Shown piece after piece: positions 33,910 to 42,900 of a stretch of 64,000 bases of DNA (positions are counted from its first letter, which is position 1; the number at the start of each line of letters is the position of its first letter). A model generated the notes under the pieces. It did not search any database. It was not told where the DNA came from and saw only the letters and a program-made list of their open reading frames with translations. The position numbers and the translations under genes were made by a program. This DNA comes from CAZDKK01 sp964506245 (lineage in GTDB: Bacteria; Eisenbacteria; RBG-16-71-46; CAIMUX01; WJJG01), in contig CAZDKK010000017.1 in assembly GCA_964506245.1 (NCBI GenBank), positions 17,098 through 81,097 of the forward strand, read 5' to 3'.

Positions 33910-36570
33910 TCACCTCAGCAGTGTGATCTTGCGCCAGAAGAGCTCTCCGCCCGCCTGGTAGCGAACGAAGTAGACCCCCACGTCCAGCGGCCGGCCCTCC
34001 TCGTTGAGCCCATCCCACCGGACCAAGTGGCGGCCTGCCGCCTGCACGCCCTGAACGAGGGTACGCACCCGCCGGCCGTGCACATCATAGACGGCCAGAT
34101 CGACACTGCCCTTCGCCGCCAGCGTGTAGTGGACGGTCGTTTCCGCACCGAACGGATTGGGTCGGCCGGGGGCCAACGCCGTCACGAGCCGCACAGGGGG
34201 TTCCCCCTGGCCGACGCTGCTGGTGACGATCTCGACCGGAACCCGCACCTGGGCCATCGCGACTGGGGCGCAGCGCCCCTGGGCCACCCAGGCGCTGTAC
34301 AGGTCCTGGCCAGATGAGTTCGTGTGGTTCTCATCGCGCAGGAATTCAACGTATTCCTTCGAGGTCAATTGGTAGTACAGCGTCACGATCGCCGAGTCGG
34401 ATGCCGCGGGGAGCGTGTACTCCGTGTCGTCCCAGTACTGCCCGTCCGCGTACGTATGCTGGACCGGCGGGGATTGGATCTCCGCGAAGCCGGCGTTGGT
34501 GAAGCCGCGCGGCGGAATCCGGTTGTCGGCGTAGACCGTGTCGTTCAGCACGAAGTGGAAGGATGGCCCGGGGTCGAGTCCCAAGCCCCCCGCCAGCGCA
34601 CCGCTCAGCCCGGGGTGGATCTCGTAGACCTTGATCTGGTCATCGTGGACGAGCACGCCGGTGGCTGGATCGTAGGCGCCCGATTCGAAGACGAGCTGCC
34701 CCCCGGCGTCGATCACCTTGACGTTGATCCAGATGCGGCGTCCCTCCGGGTAGCCGGAGGGGAGCTTGTGCCCCGTCTCATTGGTCACGCGCACGGTGAT
34801 CCCGGACGCCGTGCCGGTCGCGCTCAGCGTCGCGGCCAATCCGAGCATGTGGATCGCCCGTGCTTCAGCCGCCTGGAGCTGCTGGACGTTCACCTCACCC
34901 GGGAAGAAGTCGTCCACGATGTCGGTGAGGAAGGTGTTGCCGCCCATGAAATCGTGCAGCCCGAGATCGGTCCGCTGGGGTACCGTCTGTCCCGTGGCCC
35001 CCCGACCTGTGACATCGCGCATGTGGCAGTCCTGACAGGTCGAGACGATCCCATCCGGTTTGTTCCCCGCGAACTGCGGGGCATAGACGCCGGCCGAAGC
35101 GTATTCGCTGCGGGACCACTCGCTGTAGGTCCGTTCGATAGGGAGCATGTTGCGGATGTCCATGTCCGGGTGCTCCGCATCGAAGGCGTTCGGCACGTAG
35201 TCGGGGCCACCCGCTCGCTCGAAGACCGGGTTGCTGACATCGTGACAGACTCCGCACAGATTCGCCGAACGGTGAAATGGCGACGCCAGAAACGCGTGGG
35301 CGGGCACGGCATCGGCATACGGCCCGCGCCGCAGGGGCGCAGGGTCGCTCACGAACTGCCCGTTGCCGTACTGCAGCGGCAGCGGGTCGATGTGTGCGAG
35401 GACCTCCAGATCCTCCACCGGGCTCACCCCGGGCACGTAGGTGTGATCGACGGCCCGGTGACAGAAGTCGCACTGCACGCCGGCACGGTCCTTGGCGGTC
35501 AGCAGCCCCCCGCCCGTGTCGACCGAGCGTCCCTCTTGCCAGCCGCCCGGCGTGTGGCAGCGGATGCACAGGTCCCCGACCGACGGCGCGTCCTGTTCGG
35601 CCACGGCCATACAGGCGTACAACAGCGGATCGCGCGCTGCCTGTCCCATCGGGCTGCCACCCCAGTTGAACCAGGGCTCAACTGCCGGGCTGTAGTTGCC
35701 ATGGCAACTCGCACAGGAGACGGACGGATCGTCCAGCACGGCCCCTTCGTGGGGCTGAGTGCCCGGCAGCTCCATGTCGCGCAGGGTCGAGGGCACGAAT
35801 CCGGGTGGCGTGGCCGTGATCGTGAAATCCGCGTTGCTGTCGTCATGGCCGTCGTTCCCGGCGCCGTCGATCGCCTCGACCCGGATGCGACTCGCGCCAC
35901 CGGGGAGGTTGGGCACGAACCAGGTGAAGCTGCCGCTCGGGGTGATCCACCGGCCCACGGGCTCGAAGCTCTGGCCGCCGTCATCGGAGAAGTAGACGTT
36001 CACGTGCGCGATGCCGCTGGCGTCGCTGGCCGTATAGGTGACCGCGTAGTTCGCACCGGCCATGATGGTTTCCCCGCCGTTGGGAGTCACCACCACGACG
36101 GCCGGGGCGGTCGTGTCGCTGCCGCCCGACGGCGTGAGATAGGGCGTGATCTCGCTCAGCAGGACGTTCGACGTGTTGTTCACGTTGCCGACCGTCAGGC
36201 CGGGGAAGGTAGGCGTGTTGGAGAAGTGCGTGAGGTCGGTGATCTCCACCAGATTCGTGAGCCCGTCCGTGTCGGAGTCGTTCCCCTCGATGGCCGCGAT
36301 CGCCTGGGCGTTGGTCAAGCCGCCGGCGAGGCCGATCTCGATCCCGATACCGTAGGGGTTGCGGGTGCCCCCGCCATCGAAGTCGAAGTGGCAGACGCCG
36401 CAGTGGCTGGCGTTGCTGGGTACGTTGTCCAGCGGCGTGTTGACCGCCTGGGGGTAGCGGTTGAAGAACGCCTGTCGGATGGGATTGCGCGCCTGGGGCG
36501 GACGCCAGGCCAGCGCCAACAGCCCGACCGCCAGACACAGCACGACCAGGAAACGGAATCGACTCGACAT
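33910..36570 (-). CDS. Exported hexaheme cytochrome c with C-terminal sorting domain
   Basis: 886 aa from the ATG at 36570 (GGAGGTG 5 nt upstream). A signal peptide (about 1-27) is followed by six CxxCH heme sites: CGVCH (about residue 57), CASCH (285), CIRCH (336), CDFCH (368), CGVCH (440) and CQDCH (513). Between hemes 1 and 2 lie a TSP3-like calcium loop (DSDTDGLTNLVE) and an Ig-like domain beginning VVVVTPNGGE that is also present in the C1 protease at 45360-47969. A C-terminal FlgD-like domain (GRPNPFGAE, YDVHGRRVRTL, WDGLNEEGR, GVYFVRY) ends LLR. It is probably a periplasmic or surface electron carrier or a multiheme redox enzyme of the octaheme/NapC-like set. No partner quinol oxidase gene is nearby. 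Confidence 0.88.
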   Translation of the reverse strand: MSSRFRFLVVLCLAVGLLALAWRPPQARNPIRQAFFNRYPQAVNTPLDNVPSNASHCGVCHFDFDGGGTRNPYGIGIEIGLAGGLTNAQAIAAIEGNDSDTDGLTNLVEITDLTHFSNTPTFPGLTVGNVNNTSNVLLSEITPYLTPSGGSDTTAPAVVVVTPNGGETIMAGANYAVTYTASDASGIAHVNVYFSDDGGQSFEPVGRWITPSGSFTWFVPNLPGGASRIRVEAIDGAGNDGHDDSNADFTITATPPGFVPSTLRDMELPGTQPHEGAVLDDPSVSCASCHGNYSPAVEPWFNWGGSPMGQAARDPLLYACMAVAEQDAPSVGDLCIRCHTPGGWQEGRSVDTGGGLLTAKDRAGVQCDFCHRAVDHTYVPGVSPVEDLEVLAHIDPLPLQYGNGQFVSDPAPLRRGPYADAVPAHAFLASPFHRSANLCGVCHDVSNPVFERAGGPDYVPNAFDAEHPDMDIRNMLPIERTYSEWSRSEYASAGVYAPQFAGNKPDGIVSTCQDCHMRDVTGRGATGQTVPQRTDLGLHDFMGGNTFLTDIVDDFFPGEVNVQQLQAAEARAIHMLGLAATLSATGTASGITVRVTNETGHKLPSGYPEGRRIWINVKVIDAGGQLVFESGAYDPATGVLVHDDQIKVYEIHPGLSGALAGGLGLDPGPSFHFVLNDTVYADNRIPPRGFTNAGFAEIQSPPVQHTYADGQYWDDTEYTLPAASDSAIVTLYYQLTSKEYVEFLRDENHTNSSGQDLYSAWVAQGRCAPVAMAQVRVPVEIVTSSVGQGEPPVRLVTALAPGRPNPFGAETTVHYTLAAKGSVDLAVYDVHGRRVRTLVQGVQAAGRHLVRWDGLNEEGRPLDVGVYFVRYQAGGELFWRKITLLR

Positions 36571-36877
36571 GCCGCACCTCCGCGGGAGCCCGGGCAGCCG
36601 ACGGGGGCGGCGCCGCGCGTCGCCCGGTCGGCCGGAGCGGGCCAGCCCGGATACGGCACATGAGGGTGGCACGGGGATTCTCTCATACCCCTGCGGCGTG
36701 GACAACCTGCTCCGCGTTGCGTCCGCTCCACGTTGCAGATGAAGGGCTTGGGTCGCGTCTCAACCCCGCCATGCCCCAGTTAACTCCCATTGCCGATGTG
36801 GTTTACGCTTGATTCGCTTCCCCGGTTCGCCCCCCTTCGCCGTGAAGTTCGGCCCCCGCCAGACCGATGATTTCATT

Positions 36878-36913
36878 CACAGGGTCAGGATCCTCAAGCC
36901 CTGTGTTTTCTTT
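36878..36913 (+). terminator. Terminator-like hairpin in leader of giant repeat-protein gene
   Basis: CACAGGG (36878-36884) pairs perfectly with CCCTGTG (36899-36905), and TTTTCTTT follows at once (36906-36913), the best intrinsic-terminator signature in the window. No plus-strand gene precedes it (the previous ends at 33834), so it lies in the 408-nt divergent region, 66 nt before the next start. It may be an attenuator or the end of a small RNA. CTTCGCCGTGAAG (36837-36849) could form a small upstream stem. Confidence 0.55.
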
Positions 36914-36978
36914 GAGTTGCTGGCACGGACCTGACCGCGAGTCGCGCCGGGATTCGGGTCATCCGGAGGTGCGGCCAG

Positions 36979-39900
36979 TTGCTGAATCGCGCACACGATC
37001 GCGAGGACATCGAGGTCAGCCGGGTGGGCGGCATGCCACCGACCGTTTCGGTTCTCCTGCTGCTGTGGCTCGTCCTGGTGTCGGTTGCACACCCCGCGGG
37101 CGCGGAGGTGCGCACCTGGGACGGGGAAGGGGGAACCACGGCGTGGTCCAACAACGTGAACTGGTCAGGCGATGTGGTGCCCGGAGCAGCCGACATCGCC
37201 TACTTCGACGGCACCAGTGACAAGGCCGCCACCATCACCGCGGCCGTCAATGTCGCCGGCATTGTGATCACCGCGGACTATGACGGCACGATCACGCAGA
37301 ACGCGGGCATCGCGATCACCGTGGGCGCCTCGGGGTACGACCAGGCCGGGGCGACCTTCCTCGGGGGCACCAGCACCATCGACGTCAACGGGCCGTGGGC
37401 GCTCTCGGGCGGCAGCTTCACGTCGACCACCGGCGGTCTCTACATCTCGGGCGATGTCGCGATCAGCGGCGGGAGCTTCGCCCCGCGAACCGGGACGGTC
37501 CGGTTCGATGGCACCCAGACGATCAGCGCCAACGGCGTGTGCTTTTACAGCCTCTACGTCACGGGGGCCGTGACCCATACGATCACCGCTGGAACTGTTA
37601 TCGTGGTGACCGGCACGCTCACGCTCAACGACGGTTACATCTCCGGAGGCACCATCGAGGTGCAGGGGCCCATTGCGCAGGCCTCGAGCTTCGATGGCGG
37701 CACGGGGCTCCTGCGGATCAACGGCACGGAGGATCAGACCTTCACCGGTTCGTGCACCGCCACGACGGGCACCCTGCCGGATGTCTCCATCGAGAAGGCC
37801 ACGGGGACGCTCACCCTGGCCGGGACGATCCGCACCGGCAACGATTGGACGTACGTGTCGGGCACTCTCGACCCGGGGGCAAGCACCCTGGTCTTCGCCG
37901 GCACGTTGAACGTGACCGGGACGCAGGCGCTCAACGTGGTCCAGATCCGCGGCAGCACCACGGTCGTCGCCGGGACGACGCTCACCGTCGACAGCACGTT
38001 GACCATGCCCTCGGCCGTGGCCTTCACCGTCAACGGCACCGTGATCGCCAACGCCGCCTTGGCCCTGACCGACGGGTCGATCGCCGGCACCGGGGCTCTC
38101 GAGGCGCGCGCCGGCATCACCCAGGCCTCCACCTTCGACGGCGGACTGGGGACTCTGCTCATCAACGGCCCCGGAGATCAGATCTTCTCCGGCGCCAGCA
38201 CCACCGCGGCCGGCGACCTGCCGCACGTGACGATCGACAAGCCCTCGGGAACCCTCACGTTGTCCGGCACGCTTCGCATCGTCAGCGCCAACTGGACCTA
38301 CACGGCCGGCGCCCTCGATCCGAGCGCGAGCACGCTCATCTTCGATGGCACGCTCGCGATCACCGGCTCGCACGATCTGCCCTCGGTGACGTTTCAGGGA
38401 TCGGGCGCCAAGACCCTGGCGGCCGGGACGGTGCTGGGCGTCAGCAGTACGCTCACCCTGACCGACGGGTCGATTGCCGGCGCGGGCCGCGTCGAGGCGC
38501 GCGGCGCGATATCTCAGGCCTCGACCTTCGATGGCGGCACGGGGAGCCTGCACATCAACGGCGTGGGGGACCAGATCCTCACCGGCGCCTGCACCACTGC
38601 GGCGGGCGACCTTCCGGACGTCGTGATCGAGAAGCCTTCCGGGGCCCTCGCGCTGGCCGGCACGATCCGCACCGGCAACGATTGGACCTACGTCTCGGGC
38701 ACTCTGGACTGCGGCACGAGCACGCTGGTCTTCGCCGGGACGCTCAACGTCACCGGCACCCATGCCCTCTACGCGGTGCAGATCCGCGGCAACACCACCG
38801 TGACGGCGGGCACGACCCTCACCGTCAACGACACCATGACCCTCGCGTTGGCCGTGGGCCTGATCGTCGACGGAACAGTCATCGTCGCCGGGACCCTCAC
38901 CCTGACCGATGGCACCATCGACGGAGCCGGCGAGCTCGAGGCGCACGGAGACATCACGCAGGCCTCGGCCTTCGACGGTGGCACGGGCACGCTGCGCATC
39001 CATGGCACCGGGGCCCAGACCCTGACCGGCAGCAGCACGACCACCACCGGCTCGCTCTGCGACGTGGTCATCGACAAGTCCGCCGGCACGCTCACCCTCT
39101 CGGGCACTATCCGCACGACCGGAGACTGGACCTACACGGCCGGTGGTCTGGCCGTAGCAGCTTCGACGGTCGTCTTCGCCGGCGCGCCCACCATCACTGG
39201 ATCCCAGACGCTCAACGACGTGAACCTGCAAGGAGACGTGACGGTCTCCGCGGGGACCACGCTCACGGGAAACGGCACGGTGACGCTCACGGATGGCACG
39301 CTCCTGACCGGCACCGTGCGGGCCCTGGGCGGCATCACCCAGGCGGCGGAATACGACGGCGGCAGCGGGACCCTCCTGATCGCCGGCACGGGGGCCCAGA
39401 CCTTCACGGGGGCCGCCACCACGACGAGCGGCAGCCTGCCCGACGTCGAGATCAGCAAGCCCGCGGGTGCGCTCACCCTGGCCGGGATCATCCGCACGGA
39501 GCACGACTGGACCCATGTCGCGGGGACCGTCGATGCCGGCACCAGCCTCGTGGTCCTCGGCGGCAACCTGGGCCTGACCTCCGCGGGCATGGCCTTCCAC
39601 GATCTGCGGCTCGATGCCACCGCGGTCACGCTGGGCTCAGCCCTCGATGTCGACGGCGACTTCTCCCTGGCCGCGGGCGCGTTCACCACCGCCGGTCACG
39701 ATCTGACGATCGGGGGGGATTGGTCTCAGAGCGGGGGCAGCTTCTCCCCTGGCGCCTCGACGGTTACCTTCGACGGCAGCGCCTCGGCCGCGATTGTCTT
39801 GGCGGGGTCGGGCGCAGGGCGGGAGTTCCACGACGTCATCCTGGACAAGACCGGCGGCGCGGCGCTCGCGCTTCTGGACGACGCCGCCATCGGCGGGGAC

Positions 39901-42900
39901 CTGATCCTGTCGGGCGGCGTGCTCGAGGGCACCGATCGGACGCTCTGGCTCGACGGCGATTGGCTCAACAACGCCGGGCCGAGCGCCTTCGCGCCCGGCT
40001 CGGGGAGCGTCGAGCTGCGGGGCGGGGCCCAGGTGATCGGCGGGGCGCACCCGACAGCCTTTCACACCCTCGGACTGGTTGGCAGCGACGCCAAGACGGC
40101 GCAATGGGATCTCGAGGTCTCCAATCTGTCGCTGGCGCAGGACCTGGTCGTGACGCCGCATGTGGTGCGCATCTCCGGCGCGACCACGGGCGCCTACGAT
40201 GTCATCGGGACCGTGCGCCGCGGCATCGTCGGCAACGGCCCGTACTCGCTGGGCAGTGCCCACACAACCGTCACCTTCACCGGCGCGGGCACGAACCCCG
40301 ACTCGGTCGACGTGACCCTGAGCCGCGGCGCCCCGCCGCCGGGCATGCCCGGCGCCATCCAGCGCTACTACGACGTGTCCGCCTCGGGCGGGGCGGCCTG
40401 GTCGGCGACGCTGAGATTGCACTACCGCGAGGACGAGCTGAACGGCAACGTGGAGGGCGCCCTCTCCGTCTGGAGAGAGGCGGCCATCTGGGAACGCCTG
40501 GGAAGGTCGGGGCAGGACTACACACAGAACTGGATCGAGCGATCCGAGGTCGAGGCGTTCTCCCGCTGGGCCTTGGCCAGCGGTTGTCCGGATCACTTCC
40601 TCATCGACTCCGTTCCGAGTCCTCAGATGGCGGGTGTGCCGTTTGACATCACCGTCACGGCAGCGGATTCAGCCGATGCCAGGTTCCGGTTCTACACCGG
40701 CGAGGTCCGCCTCACCTCCACCGCCGGCCCAGTCCTCCCGGCGGTCATCACCTTCTCCGAGAGCGACAGCGGGCGGGTGACCCAGTCGGTCCTGATCAAC
40801 GGGGCCGGGGCAAGCCGGACGATCATGGCCGACGACGGCGAGGGCCACTTGGGCGTGAGCAACCCCTTCACGATCACCCCGAGCCTCTTGAAGCACTTCG
40901 TGCTCGGGACCGTCTTGAGCCCCCGGACCGCCGGTGTGCCGTTCGAGCTGAGCATCGCCGCCCGCGATTCGTTCGGCAACTTGGTCACGGGCTTCACGGG
41001 TGCACTCCACCTCACGGTCCCGGAAGGCGGGCTCAGCCCCGAGACGATCGTGGTGGCACCCGCCGACAGCGGCAGGGTCACCCGCTCCGTCCGCGTCGGC
41101 CGCGCGGGATCCGGCATCCGCGTGCGCGTGACCGATGATCTGGGACACGCGGGCTCCACGAACCCCTTCACCGTGCTGGCCGCCACCGTCAAGCGCTTCG
41201 TGCTCGAGGCGATCCCGAGCCCGCAGATCGCGGGCGAGCCCTTCGATCTCACGTTGTGGGCGGCTGATCCCTACGGCAACCTCGCGACCGATTACACCGG
41301 CACGGTCGATCTCACCACCACGGCCGGACAGATCCTGCCCGCGCGCATCGTCTTCAGCGCGGAGGACCAAGGGCGCCACACCGGGCAGGTGTCCGTGACC
41401 CTGGCGGGATCCGGTGGAACGATCACCGCCCAGGACCAGGATCGCCACACGGGGACGAGCGCTCCCTTCGCCGTGATCGGCAGCGCACTGGATCACTTCG
41501 CGATCGACGCGATCCCCAGTCCGCAGCAAGTGGGCACACCCTTCGATCTCATCCTCACGGCCCTCGATCGATTCGGCAACCAAGCCTCGGGCGCCATCGG
41601 TTCCGTCGACTTGACGACGACCGCCGGCGCCGCCTCGCCTTCCACCCTCACGTTCACCGAGTCCGACGGGGCGCGCCACACCGAGAGGATCACCGTCAGC
41701 GGTGTGGGGACCGGCCGCACCGTGTCGCTGGCCGACTCGGCTGGGCGGAGCGCCACGAGCAATTCGTTCACCGTGACGGCCGGGCCGGCCGTGCGCCTCG
41801 CGCTCGATGCGATTTCCAGCCCACAGATCGCCGGCGTGGCATTCGATCTGGCGGTCGCGGCGCGGGATGCGTATGACAACGTTGCCACCGGCTATGCCGG
41901 GACGGTCGAGCTGGCAACCACGGCGGGGCTGATCACGCCCTCGGCGGTGACCTTGACCGCTGGAGATCAGGGCCGCCGGTCGATCCTAGTGCGCGTCACG
42001 CTCGCAGGAGACGATCGCACCATCGCGGCGCGTGATCCGTCCGGGCTCGCCGGTACGAGCCAGCCTTTCCGCGTGGATTCAGGATCGGTCAGCCGCTTCC
42101 TGATCGCGGATGTTCCCAGCCCGCAAGCGGCGGGCTCGGCCTTCCCGCTCGTCCTCACGGCGGTGGATTCCTGCGGCAACCGCGACACCGGATTCCTCGG
42201 CGCGGTGAGCCTGACCACCACGGCCGGAAGCATCACGCCGGCGCGGGTGGTCTTCACCGACGCCGACAGCGGGTGCCATGGCGAGTCGGTCGCGGTCACG
42301 CTGGCCGCGGGCGAGCGCACGATCCGGGCCACGGACGAGGCCGGGCACACGGGTACGAGCGCGCCCTTCACGGTCGAGGCAGGTCCGGCTGCATCCCTGG
42401 CCTTCCTCCAGCAGCCCGGGGGTGGGCGCAGCGGCTCGCCCCTGATCCCCCAGCCCATCGTCGAGCTGCTCGACGGGCACGGGAACCGGGCCTCTGAGAC
42501 GATGGCCACAATCGCCGTGGCGCTGCCCGCCGCGGTGAGTGCGGCGCTCCTGGGCACGACCGCGGCCGAGACCCGGGAGGGTCTGGCCACCTTCACCGAT
42601 CTGCGGATCGACCAAGCCGGATCAGACCACGTCCTGATCGCGAACGCCGACGGGTTGCAGGCCACGAGCAGTTCCCCGTTCGAGGTGGTCCCCGGACCGG
42701 CGGCGCGCCTGGCGTTTCTTGTACAGCCGGGCGCGGGCACGGGGGGCGCACCTCTGAGCCCGCAGCCCCGGATCGCCGTACGCGACGCCGCCGGGAACCT
42801 GGTCACCACGAGCGCGGCCGCCGTCGCGGTCGTGCTGGCCGACAGCGCGGGAGGGGCGACGCTGAGCGGCACCGCCAGCGTGCAGGCGGATGCGGGCGTC

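Noticed and set aside
34324..36663. 779-codon plus-strand frame opposite the cytochrome gene
   Set aside because: No recognisable domain, biased composition, and the opposite strand carries six CxxCH sites and a signal peptide.
36750..36913. Riboswitch upstream of the giant gene
   Set aside because: I could not match any known aptamer core; only the terminator-like stem is supported.
37165..39600. 811-codon minus-strand frame opposite the giant repeat gene
   Set aside because: Its apparent periodicity simply mirrors the repeats of the real gene; composition is that of an antisense shadow.
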